Below are positions 14,408 to 22,185 of a DNA stretch of 39,250 nt, piece by piece (within the stretch, counting starts at the first letter, position 1; every line of letters begins with the position of its first letter). Below the pieces are notes generated by a model. That model did no database searches and was not told the DNA's origin. It saw only the letters and a program-made list of their open reading frames with translations. This stretch comes from Propylenella binzhouense. GTDB taxonomy: Bacteria > Pseudomonadota > Alphaproteobacteria > Rhizobiales > Afifellaceae. The position numbers and the translations under genes were made by a program. Location: positions 1 to 39,250 of the forward strand of contig NZ_SPKJ01000032.1 in NCBI RefSeq assembly GCF_009866965.1, read 5' to 3'.

Positions 14408-17400
14408 ATGCTCAGGCGAACGGTCACCCTCGACGACAAGTTCGACCTCTCGAAGGACCTGGTCTTCGTCTCCGGGACCCAGGCCATCGTCCGTCTGGCG
14501 CTGATGCAGAGGGCGCGCGACCGCCGGCTCGGCCTTCATACCGCCGGCTACGTCACCGGATATCGCGGCTCGCCGATCGGCGGACTGGACCAGCAGTTCT
14601 GGAAGGCCGAGAAGCTTCTCGCGCCGAACGACATCCGCTTCCAGTCGGGCGTCAACGAGGATCTCGCCGCGACGGCCCTCTGGGGCACGCAGCAGGCCGA
14701 GATGCGCGGCGAGGGCCGCTACGACGGCGTGTTCGGGCTCTGGTACGGCAAGGGGCCGGGCGTCGACCGCACGGGAGACGTGTTCCGGCACGCGAACTCG
14801 GCCGGCAGCTCGCGGCATGGCGGCGTGCTCGCCCTGATGGGCGACGACCACACCTGCGAAAGCTCGACGGTCGCGCACCAGTCGGAATTCGCCTTCGTGG
14901 ACGCCATGATCCCGATCCTCAACCCGGCGGGGGTGCAGGAGATCCTGGATTACGGCCTCTACGGCTGGGCGCTCTCGCGCTTCGCCGGCACCTGGGCCGG
15001 GCTCAAATGCATGAAGGACAACATCGAATCGACCGCCGTGGTGGACGGCTCGCTCGATCGCGTCTCAATCGTCATCCCGGAATTCGAGATGCCGCCCGGC
15101 GGGCTGAACATCCGGCCGGGCGTCCACCCGCTCGAGCAGGAGCGGCTTCTCCATCTCTTCAAGATCCCGGCCGCGCGCGCCTTCGTGCGGGCGAACGGGC
15201 TCGACCGGATCGCCGCCCAGGGCGGGCCGCGCGCGCGGCTCGGCGTCGTCTCGGTCGGCAAGAGCTGGCTCGACACGCTCGCCGCGCTCGACCTTCTCGG
15301 CATCGACGAGGTGCGGGCGGCGGATCTCGGCCTGAGGCTCTACAAGGTCGCCGTGCCCTGGCCGCTCGAGCCGGAGGGCGCGGCGCGCTTCGCGCACGGC
15401 CTGGAGACGATCCTGGTCGTGGAGGAAAAGCGCGCGCTCATCGAGACGCAGCTCAAGGAACAGCTCTACGGCCGGGCGAACGCCCCGATTGTCGCCGGCA
15501 AGACGGACGAGCGCGGCGCGCCGCTCTTCCGCGCCCATGGCGCGCTCGAAGCGCTGGAGATCGCGCTCGCGATCGGGCGGCGCATCCTCGCCTATGCTCC
15601 CGATGCCGCCGTGGCCGCGCGCATGGACTCGCTCGAATCGGCGCGGCGGACGCTCGATGCGACCACGGACGTCGCGGTGCGCACGCCGCATTTCTGTTCC
15701 GGCTGCCCCCACAACAGCTCCACCCATGTGCCGGACGGAAGCCGCGCCTATGCCGGGATAGGCTGCCACTACATGGTCCAGTGGATGGACCGTGCGACCG
15801 ACGGCTACACGCAGATGGGCGGCGAGGGCGCGAACTGGATCGGCGAGGCGCCGTTCTCGAAGCGGGACCACGTCTTCCAGAATCTCGGGGACGGCACCTA
15901 CGAGCATTCCGGCTATCTGGCGATCCGCGCCGCCGCCGCGGCCGGCGTGAACATCACCTACAAGATCCTCTACAACGACGCCGTGGCCATGACCGGCGGA
16001 CAGCCGAACGACGCCGGGCTCTCGGTCGATGCCATCGCGCGGCAGGTGGCCGCGCAGGGCGCGAGGCGGATCGCGATCGTCTCCGACGAGCCGGACAAAT
16101 ATGCGCCCGAGCTCGAATGGCCCGCGGGCACGACCTTCCACCATCGCTCCGCGCTCGACCAGGTGCAGCGCGAAATGCGCGAGGTGAAGGGCCTGTCGAT
16201 CCTCATCTACGACCAGACCTGCGCCTCGGAGAAGCGCCGCCGCCGCAAGCGCGGGGCATTCCCCGATCCCGACAGGCGCGTCGTCATCAACAGCCTCGTC
16301 TGCGAAGGCTGCGGCGATTGCGGGACGGCCTCGAACTGCGTCTCCGTACAGCCGCTCCAGACGGAGTTCGGACGCAAGCGCACGATCGAGCAGTCGAGCT
16401 GCAACAAGGACTTCTCCTGCCTGGAGGGGTTCTGCCCCTCCTTCGTCACGGTGCACGGCGCCAAGCTGAAATCGCCCGCCCCGGTCACCGCCCTGCCCGA
16501 GCCGGTGCCCGAGCCGGCGCTCCTGCCGCTTACGCGCCGGACATCGATCCTCATCACCGGCGTCGGCGGCACCGGCGTCGTGACGATCGGCGCCGTGCTC
16601 GGCATGGCCGCCCATCTCGACGGCTACGGCGTCGGGATCATCGACATGGCGGGCCTCGCGCAGAAGGGCGGCGCGGTGACGACCCACATTAAGATCGCGC
16701 CGCGGGCCGAGGACATCCACGCGATCCGGGTCGCGCCGGAGGAGGCGGACGTCGTGCTCGCCTGCGACATCGTGGTGGCGGGCTCGAAGAAGGTGCTCGC
16801 CGCCATGCGCCCGGGGGCGAGCCGGGTCTACGTCAACACGCACGAGACCTTCCCCGGCGACTTCACGCGCGATCCGGACTTCAGCCTCCCGACCCGGCGC
16901 CTGATGCGGGCGATCGAGGGGCATGCCGGGCCCGGCCGGGCACGCTTCGTTGAGGCGCAGAGGCTTGCGACCAGGCTGATGGGCGACGCGATCGCGGCCA
17001 ACATGTTCATGGTCGGCTATGCCTGGCAGCAGGGCGGCATCCCGCTCTCGCGGGAGGCGATCCTGGAGGCGATCCGCATGAACGGCGTCGCCCGCCGGAT
17101 GAACGCGGACGCCTTCGAATGGGGCCGGCGCGCCGCGCACGACCTCGCATCCGTGGAGCAGGCGGCGGGCGCGGACGCCGGGCCGCCGGCCGCGGAGGAT
17201 CTCGCCGCGCTCGTCGCGCGCCGGACCGCCTTCCTCGCCGACTACCAGGACCGCGCCTATGCCGAGCGCTATCGCCGGCGCGTGGAGCGCGTGGCGGCGG
17301 CGGAGCGGCGGCTCGGGCTTTCGGGCGTGGCCGAGGAGGTCGCGCGGTCGCTCTTCAAGCTGATGGCGATCAAGGACGAGTACGAGGTCGCCCGCCTCTA

Positions 17401-17857
17401 TACCGACGGCGCCTTCGAGCGCCAGCTCGCCGAGACCTTCGCCTCCTGGGAGAAGCTCGAGTTCCACCTCGCCCCGCCGGCTCTCGCCAGGCGCGATCCG
17501 CAGACAGGGCACCCGAGGAAGCAGAGCTTCGGCCCCTGGATGTTGCGGGCGTTCCGGGTGCTCGCGGCCATGCGCGGGCTGCGCGGCACCTTCGCGGATC
17601 CGTTCGGCAGGACGGCCGAGCGGCGTTGGGAACGGAAGCTCCTCTCCGATTACGAGGCGATCGTCGACCGGATCGCGCGCGAGCTCGACCGCGAGAAGCA
17701 CGAGGCCGCGCTGGCGCTCGCCGCCTATCCACGCAAGATCCGCGGCTTCGGCCATGTCAAGGAGAGGCAGGCCGCCGTGGCGCTCAAGGAGCGGGACCTG
17801 CTGCTCGCCCGCTTCGCCGAAGGTCCGGCGGCAGCGTTCGCCGAAGCGGCCGAATAG
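14408..17857 (+). CDS. Indolepyruvate ferredoxin oxidoreductase, fused alpha-beta (IorAB-like)
   Basis: This 1149-residue fused ThDP enzyme belongs to the family that oxidatively decarboxylates aryl-pyruvates to aryl-acetyl-CoA. The order is: N-terminal ThDP domain (TGYRGSPIGGLDQQF, about residues 50-64), ThDP/Mg motif (GDGTYEHSG at about 495 through YNDAVAMTGGQ), an iron-sulfur region, a gamma domain with ILITGVGGTGVV at about 712, and a long C-terminal extension seen in aerobic versions. The iron-sulfur region has CEGCGDCGTASNC at about 632, then SSCNKDFSCLEGFC. GAGGAGG at 14396-14402 gives a strong start. The aerobic fused form is known in proteobacterial aromatic amino acid breakdown. The substrate here is not certain. 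Its presence beside a benzoylformate-decarboxylase-like enzyme suggests a shared 2-oxoacid theme. Confidence 0.9.
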   Translation: MLRRTVTLDDKFDLSKDLVFVSGTQAIVRLALMQRARDRRLGLHTAGYVTGYRGSPIGGLDQQFWKAEKLLAPNDIRFQSGVNEDLAATALWGTQQAEMRGEGRYDGVFGLWYGKGPGVDRTGDVFRHANSAGSSRHGGVLALMGDDHTCESSTVAHQSEFAFVDAMIPILNPAGVQEILDYGLYGWALSRFAGTWAGLKCMKDNIESTAVVDGSLDRVSIVIPEFEMPPGGLNIRPGVHPLEQERLLHLFKIPAARAFVRANGLDRIAAQGGPRARLGVVSVGKSWLDTLAALDLLGIDEVRAADLGLRLYKVAVPWPLEPEGAARFAHGLETILVVEEKRALIETQLKEQLYGRANAPIVAGKTDERGAPLFRAHGALEALEIALAIGRRILAYAPDAAVAARMDSLESARRTLDATTDVAVRTPHFCSGCPHNSSTHVPDGSRAYAGIGCHYMVQWMDRATDGYTQMGGEGANWIGEAPFSKRDHVFQNLGDGTYEHSGYLAIRAAAAAGVNITYKILYNDAVAMTGGQPNDAGLSVDAIARQVAAQGARRIAIVSDEPDKYAPELEWPAGTTFHHRSALDQVQREMREVKGLSILIYDQTCASEKRRRRKRGAFPDPDRRVVINSLVCEGCGDCGTASNCVSVQPLQTEFGRKRTIEQSSCNKDFSCLEGFCPSFVTVHGAKLKSPAPVTALPEPVPEPALLPLTRRTSILITGVGGTGVVTIGAVLGMAAHLDGYGVGIIDMAGLAQKGGAVTTHIKIAPRAEDIHAIRVAPEEADVVLACDIVVAGSKKVLAAMRPGASRVYVNTHETFPGDFTRDPDFSLPTRRLMRAIEGHAGPGRARFVEAQRLATRLMGDAIAANMFMVGYAWQQGGIPLSREAILEAIRMNGVARRMNADAFEWGRRAAHDLASVEQAAGADAGPPAAEDLAALVARRTAFLADYQDRAYAERYRRRVERVAAAERRLGLSGVAEEVARSLFKLMAIKDEYEVARLYTDGAFERQLAETFASWEKLEFHLAPPALARRDPQTGHPRKQSFGPWMLRAFRVLAAMRGLRGTFADPFGRTAERRWERKLLSDYEAIVDRIARELDREKHEAALALAAYPRKIRGFGHVKERQAAVALKERDLLLARFAEGPAAAFAEAAE

Positions 17858-17867
17858 GCCTCACGGA

Positions 17868-17889
17868 CGCCGCGCGGCGACGCGCGGCG
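17868..17889 (+). terminator. Hairpin after the oxidoreductase gene
   Basis: Perfect 9-bp arms, CGCCGCGCG and CGCGCGGCG, with a GCGA loop (GNRA type) lie ten bases after the stop. There is no T-run. It probably separates the oxidoreductase transcript from tctC. Confidence 0.5.
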
Positions 17890-17966
17890 CCGCTTCCCGA
17901 GATGCGGATCCCTTCACGCAGCGGGCTTCGCCGCGGCTTGCCGGCGCGCGTGGCGCGGGCTTCGTC

Positions 17967-17994
17967 TTGCTTCACCTGCCGTAATACGTAGTAT
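17967..17994 (+). promoter_or_regulatory. tctC promoter with operator matching the tctA site
   Basis: TAATACGTAGTA (17983-17994) matches the tctA palindrome TATTACGTAATA at ten of twelve positions, and an 11-base core (TACGTATTACG) is shared on opposite strands. TTGCTT (17967-17972) and TAGTAT (17989-17994), 16 bases apart, form a plausible promoter whose -10 lies inside the operator. It ends 29 bases before the GTG start. Confidence 0.6.
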
Positions 17995-18023
17995 GCCTTA
18001 CAACCCATCGCGGGAGGGAACAG

Positions 18024-19040
18024 GTGAAGAGATTGCTCAAAGGATTGATGCTGGCCGCCGGGCTGCTCGCGGCCGTTCCGGGCGCCGCCTCGGCGCAGGA
18101 CGACTTCTATGCCGGCAAGACGGTCACCATCGTGGTCGGGCTCTCCGCCGGCGGCGGATATGATCTCTATGCCCGCTTCCTCGCCGAGCATATGAGCAGG
18201 CACATCCCCGGCCATCCGAAGATCGTGGTCGAGAACCGGCCGGGCGCCGCGACGCGCACCGCGACGACCTATGTCTACGAGGTCGCGCCGAAGGACGGCA
18301 CCGTCATCGGCAACTCGCTCAACATCCTGCCGCTCGACCAGTTCATCTTCCCGCAGCAGCGCCGCTACGACCTCACCAAGGTCCAGTTCATCGGCAACAT
18401 CGCCGGGCTGACGAGCGTGATCGCGGTCTCCGACAAGTCGCCGGTGCAGACGGTCGACGATCTCACCGAAAAGGCGGCGAAGCTCGGCTCGAACGGCAAG
18501 AACTCCGAAACCTACATCATCCCGGCGCTGATCAACGCCTTCCTCGGCAGCAAGTTCGACATCGTCACCGGCTTCCCCGGCGTGTCCGACATCGACCTCG
18601 CGATCGAGCGCGGCGAGATCGACGGGCGCGGCGGCTCCTGGAACAGCTTCCGCTCGCTCCACCAGGACTGGATCGATGCCGGCAAGATCAAGCCGCTGAT
18701 GCAGATCGGCACCGCCGACGATCCCTTCATGCAGGGCGTGCCGCAGCTCTCCTCGCTCGCCAAGACCGACGAGCAGAAGGCGATCTTCAGCCTGCTTTCC
18801 AACACGACCCGGTTCTCGCGCGCCTATTGGGTGGCGCCCGGCGTGCCGGAGGAGCGCGTGAAGATCCTGCGCGACGCCTTCCAGGCGACGATGAACGACC
18901 CCGAGTTCAAGAAGGCGGCCGAGCAGGCCAACATGGAAGTGACCCCGTCCAATGCCGCGGAGATCACGGCTGCGATCGAGGAGCTTTCCAAGACCCCGCA
19001 GGAATATCTGACGAAGATGCGCGAAGTCCTCTCGGAATAG
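18024..19040 (+). CDS. tctC: TTT-family periplasmic solute-binding protein (TctC)
   Basis: This 338-residue periplasmic receptor captures a carboxylate for the TctA/TctB permease. It has a clear Sec signal peptide (LLKGLMLAAGLLAAVPGAASA, cleavage before QDD). The family N-terminus follows: FYAGKTVTIVVGLSAGGGYDLYARFLAEHMSRHIPGHP, VVENRPGAATRTATTYVYEVAPKDGTVIG. GTG 18024 follows GGGAGGGA. The permease with the same upstream operator lies 12 kb away at 5911, so the transporter is split but probably co-regulated. Paired hairpins follow the gene. The cargo is not readable from sequence. Confidence 0.93.
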   Translation: MKRLLKGLMLAAGLLAAVPGAASAQDDFYAGKTVTIVVGLSAGGGYDLYARFLAEHMSRHIPGHPKIVVENRPGAATRTATTYVYEVAPKDGTVIGNSLNILPLDQFIFPQQRRYDLTKVQFIGNIAGLTSVIAVSDKSPVQTVDDLTEKAAKLGSNGKNSETYIIPALINAFLGSKFDIVTGFPGVSDIDLAIERGEIDGRGGSWNSFRSLHQDWIDAGKIKPLMQIGTADDPFMQGVPQLSSLAKTDEQKAIFSLLSNTTRFSRAYWVAPGVPEERVKILRDAFQATMNDPEFKKAAEQANMEVTPSNAAEITAAIEELSKTPQEYLTKMREVLSE

Positions 19041-19054
19041 CTGCGCCGACGAAA

Positions 19055-19102
19055 GGCCCCGGCCCGGCGCCGGGGCCGCCCCAGGGATCCGCCCACGGAT
19101 CC
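19055..19102. terminator. Two adjacent hairpins between convergent tctC and SDR
   Basis: The first hairpin has arms GGCCCCGG and CCGGGGCC (19055-19077). The second has arms GGATCCG and CGGATCC with loop CCCA (19085-19102). They fill most of the 64-bp gap between convergent genes and could act in both directions. No U-tract follows either. Confidence 0.5.
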
Positions 19103-19104
19103 GC

Positions 19105-19905
19105 TCAGCCGCCGGCGTTGAGGAGCTGCCCGCCGTCGACCAGGATGTGGGCGCCGGTCATGTAGGCGCCGGCGGAGGAAGCAAGCAGCAGGAGCGCGCC
19201 GTCGAGATCCCCCTCCGTGCCGATCCGGCGGAGCGGATTGGCGCGGGCGAGCGCCGCCCCGACCTCGCCGTCGATCACCTCGGCGTTGAGCTCTGTCCTG
19301 AACCAGCCCGGAGCGATGGCGTTGACGCGGATCCCGTGCCGCGCCCATTCGAGCGCGAGCGCCCGCGTGAGCTGAAGGACCCCGGCCTTCGACACCGCAT
19401 AGGCGGCCGTCCCTTTCGAGACCGCCAGGGCGAGCACCGAGGCGACGTTCACGATCGCGCCCGGGGTCCCGGCCGCGATCATCCGTTCCGCCGCATGCCG
19501 GGCGACGAAGAAGACCGCGTCGAGATCGGTCTCCATCACGCGCCGCCAGGTCTCGGGCGAAAGCTCGAGCGCGCGGTCGGAATGCGCGATTCCGGCATTG
19601 TTGACGAGGATCGTCACCGGACCGCAGGCCGTCTCCACCGTCTCGAAGGCGCGCGCGACGCTCGTCGGGTCGGTGACGTCGCAGGCGACCGGCACCGCCC
19701 GTCCGCCCTCCCCCTCGATCGTGGCGGCGAGCGCCTCGAGCCGCTCGATCCGGCGCGCGGCGAGGGCGACCGTCGCACCGTTGGCCGCGAGCACGCGCGC
19801 GAAGCGCCGGCCGAGCCCTGAGGAGGCGCCGGTCACGAGGGCGGTCCTGCCGGCGAGGTCGAAGATCGCGGCGGCATTCGGGGCACGCATGTCGTCAGTC
19901 GCCAT
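19105..19905 (-). CDS. Short-chain dehydrogenase/reductase with the TRAP operon
   Basis: This 266-residue classical SDR carries GASSGLG, NNAGIA, the catalytic serine in VASVLAL and the Tyr-Lys pair in AAYAVSKAG. DGGQLL near the C-terminus is typical of 3-oxoacyl reductase-like or polyol dehydrogenase-like members. ATG 19905 has GGAG six bases upstream and overlaps the DctM gene by 11 bases. A second ATG at 19890 would remove the overlap. Co-transcription with TRAP permeases suggests that it oxidises or reduces the imported hydroxy- or oxo-acid (inference). Confidence 0.88.
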   Translation of the reverse strand: MATDDMRAPNAAAIFDLAGRTALVTGASSGLGRRFARVLAANGATVALAARRIERLEALAATIEGEGGRAVPVACDVTDPTSVARAFETVETACGPVTILVNNAGIAHSDRALELSPETWRRVMETDLDAVFFVARHAAERMIAAGTPGAIVNVASVLALAVSKGTAAYAVSKAGVLQLTRALALEWARHGIRVNAIAPGWFRTELNAEVIDGEVGAALARANPLRRIGTEGDLDGALLLLASSAGAYMTGAHILVDGGQLLNAGG

Positions 19906-21502
19906 AGATCACTCCGGGCAGCCAGGTCGCGAGCCCCGGAGCGAACCACATGACGAGGAGGGCCAGCAACTGCAGCGCGACGAAGGGCGCGACGCCGCGA
20001 TAGAGCGCGAGCGTGGTCAGCTCCGCCGGCGCCACGCCGCGCAGATAGAAGAGCGCGAGCCCGAAGGGCGGCGTCAGGAACGAGGTCTGAAGGTTCATCG
20101 CCATCATGACCGCGAGCCAGACCGGATCGACCCCGCCGCCGCCCGGCATCTCCATCTTGAGCAGGATGGGCGCGACGATGGGCACCACGATCAGCACGAT
20201 CTCCAGGAAATCCAGGACGAATCCGAGCAGGAACATGACCGCCATCACGGCGGCGATCGCCGCCGCCGTCCCGCCCGGGAGATCGAGGAGGGCCGCCTCG
20301 ATCAGCGCGTCGCCGCCGAAGCCGCGGACGGCGAGGGAAAAGAGCCGGGCGCCGATGACGATGGCGAAGACCATGGCGGAGATCACCATGGTGGAGCGGG
20401 CGACGGAGGCGAGCACCGGCCTGCCCTCCCCGTCGCGCGCTTGCGCGACGTGCCTGAGCGCGGCCAGGATGCCCCAGACGAGCGCCAGGACGAGCACCAG
20501 CGCGACGACGAGCGCGGCGCGGTCGGGAAGCGGCACGATTGCGCGCTGGATCCGCAGGTCGAAGGCCCGGGCGAGCAGCACCAGGGCAACCATGGCGCCC
20601 GCGCCGAGGAGGATCGGGTATCCCCGGCCCGCGGCGAAGCGGTGGCCGGCGAGCATGAGCGCGCCGACCGCGCCGACGCCCGCGGCCTCCGTCGGCGAGG
20701 CGAGGCCGAGAAGGATCGAGCCGAGCACCGCGACGATCAGCAGGACCGGCGCCAGCAGCGCGCGGACGAGCCGGCGGCCGGTCCCGCCGGCCTCCGCCTC
20801 GTCCGCCCGGACGGCCGGCGCCTGTTCCGGCCTGAGCCGCGCGAGGAGGAACTCGTAGCCGAGATAGAGGCCGACCAGCATGAGCCCGGGCAGGAGCGCG
20901 CCGGCGAAGAGATCGTTCACGCCCACCGTCTCCGGGTCGAACACCCCCTTCTCGAACTGCGCGTTCTGGAACGCGATGCCGACCTGGTCGCCGAGGATCA
21001 CGAGCACGATCGAGGGCGGGATGATCTGGCCGAGCGTGCCGGCGGCGGCGATCGAGCCGGCGGCGAGGCTCGGGGCATAGCCGCGGCGCAGCATGGTGGG
21101 AAGCGACAGGAGCCCCATCGTGACGACGGTCGCCCCCACCACGCCGGTCGAGGCGGCGAGGAGCGCGCCGACGAGGGTGACCGACAGGACGAGCCCGCCC
21201 GGCACGCGGCCGAAGAGCCGGCCCATCGATTCGAGCAGGTCCTCCGCGACGCGCGAGCGCTCGAGCATCACGCCCATGAAGACGAAGAGCGGCACCGCGA
21301 CGAGCACCTCGTTCGTCATCACCGCGTAGATGTTCTGCGGCAGCGCGACGAGGAGCCCGAGCGGGAAGGCGCCGAGCGCGCCGCCGAGAAGCGCGAAGAG
21401 GAGCGCGGTGCCGGCAAGGGTGAAGGCGACCGGAAAGCCCGCCATCAGGAGCGCGAAGGCGGCAACCGTCATCAGCAGGCAGAGGAGCTCGGGAAGCGCC
21501 AC
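19895..21502 (-). CDS. dctM: TRAP transporter large permease (DctM)
   Basis: This 535-residue membrane permease of a TRAP system powers uptake of an organic acid with the sodium gradient. Typical motifs are FPVAFTLAGTALLFAL, LVAVPLFVFMGVMLERS, the GTLGQIIPPSIVLVILGD loop and NLQTSFLTPPFGLALFYLRG. It is about 100 residues longer than the common DctM. The extra part, with two or more hydrophobic segments, lies at about residues 270-365 and splits the region between SPTEAAGVGAVGAL and the later SMVISAMVFAI. The start is GTG with AAGGCGG upstream. DctQ lies 10 bases before it. No DctP binding protein is in the window. Confidence 0.9.
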   Translation of the reverse strand: MALPELLCLLMTVAAFALLMAGFPVAFTLAGTALLFALLGGALGAFPLGLLVALPQNIYAVMTNEVLVAVPLFVFMGVMLERSRVAEDLLESMGRLFGRVPGGLVLSVTLVGALLAASTGVVGATVVTMGLLSLPTMLRRGYAPSLAAGSIAAAGTLGQIIPPSIVLVILGDQVGIAFQNAQFEKGVFDPETVGVNDLFAGALLPGLMLVGLYLGYEFLLARLRPEQAPAVRADEAEAGGTGRRLVRALLAPVLLIVAVLGSILLGLASPTEAAGVGAVGALMLAGHRFAAGRGYPILLGAGAMVALVLLARAFDLRIQRAIVPLPDRAALVVALVLVLALVWGILAALRHVAQARDGEGRPVLASVARSTMVISAMVFAIVIGARLFSLAVRGFGGDALIEAALLDLPGGTAAAIAAVMAVMFLLGFVLDFLEIVLIVVPIVAPILLKMEMPGGGGVDPVWLAVMMAMNLQTSFLTPPFGLALFYLRGVAPAELTTLALYRGVAPFVALQLLALLVMWFAPGLATWLPGVIYGD

Positions 21503-21512
21503 GCCGCCGCCT

Positions 21513-22049
21513 TCAGCCGCGCGCCGCCGCGTCGTAGCGCCCGGCTCCGGTGCCGAGCGCCAGGCCGGCGCGGAGCGCGAGCGCGAGCCCTTGGAGCGCG
21601 AGCAGGATCGCGAAGAGGAGGATCACGCTCTTCAGCAGATAGACGAAGGGCAGGCCGCCGGTCTCGGTCGAGCCTTCGAGCGCCGCCCAGGCGTGCCCGA
21701 CATAGGGGAGCGCCAGCCAGAAGACGGCCGCGCAGAACGGGAGGAGCAGGAGGAGCGCGCCCGCGAGGTCGACGAGAGCCCGCCGGCGCGGCGGCGCCTC
21801 GCGGTAAAGGATGTCGATCCGCACATGGGCGTCCGCCATCAGCGCGTAGCCGGCCGCCAGCATGAAGACGAGCGCGTGCATGTACACGACCGATTGCTGC
21901 GCGGCGAGGATGCCGATTGCGAAGACGTAGCGGAGCACGACGTTCGCGAACTCGACGAGCACCATCGCCACGACGAGCCATTTCACGATCTCGCCGATGG
22001 ATCGGTCGAGCCGGTCGATGCTAGAGATGAGGCGCTCGGCGACGCGCAT
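21513..22049 (-). CDS. dctQ: TRAP transporter small permease (DctQ)
   Basis: This 178-residue protein has four hydrophobic helices: IVKWLVVAMVLVEFANVVLRYVF, VVYMHALVFMLAAGYALM, LVDLAGALLLLLPFCAAVF and VYLLKSVILLFAILLALQGLAL. The ADAHVRIDI motif after helix 2 and the R-Y pair in helix 1 are DctQ hallmarks. ATG 22049 is preferred to the TTG at 22115 because the protein then begins just before the conserved first helix. It heads the DctQ-DctM-SDR operon. The divergent gap upstream carries palindromes that may be operators. Confidence 0.88.
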   Translation of the reverse strand: MRVAERLISSIDRLDRSIGEIVKWLVVAMVLVEFANVVLRYVFAIGILAAQQSVVYMHALVFMLAAGYALMADAHVRIDILYREAPPRRRALVDLAGALLLLLPFCAAVFWLALPYVGHAWAALEGSTETGGLPFVYLLKSVILLFAILLALQGLALALRAGLALGTGAGRYDAAARG

Positions 22050-22071
22050 CGGGCACGGGCTCCGTTCGCCC

Positions 22072-22096
22072 GGGGCGGGCCGCCCCTTCCTAGGAA
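22072..22096. promoter_or_regulatory. Two abutting perfect palindromes in the dctQ/GATase divergent region
   Basis: GGGGCGG-G-CCGCCCC (22072-22086) is directly followed by TTCCTAGGAA (22087-22096). Their place 23 to 47 bases before dctQ suggests an operator pair. The regulator is unknown. Confidence 0.4.
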
Positions 22097-22147
22097 GGAA
22101 CGCCACCCGCCTCAATGGCGGAATGACGCTCCCTACCGGCGCGCCTG

Positions 22148-22169
22148 CCGCGAAGGCGCCGCGAAGGCG
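22148..22169. repeat. Perfect 11-bp tandem repeat before the GATase-like gene
   Basis: CCGCGAAGGCG occurs twice without a gap (22148-22158, 22159-22169). The second copy ends 16 bases before the ATG at 22186. The 11-bp period puts both copies on the same DNA face. It may be a binding site or a replication-slippage product. Confidence 0.4.
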
Positions 22170-22185
22170 CTGCCATGGATCGACG

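Noticed and set aside
17951-17970. TGGCGCGGG...TTGC as a sigma-54 promoter before tctC
   Set aside because: The invariant GG-N10-GC spacing is not met; the sigma-70-like promoter overlapping the operator fits better.
22097-22101. GGAAC as a possible EcfG -35 upstream of the GATase-like gene
   Set aside because: The bases 16-17 downstream (GCGG/CGGA) do not resemble CGTT.
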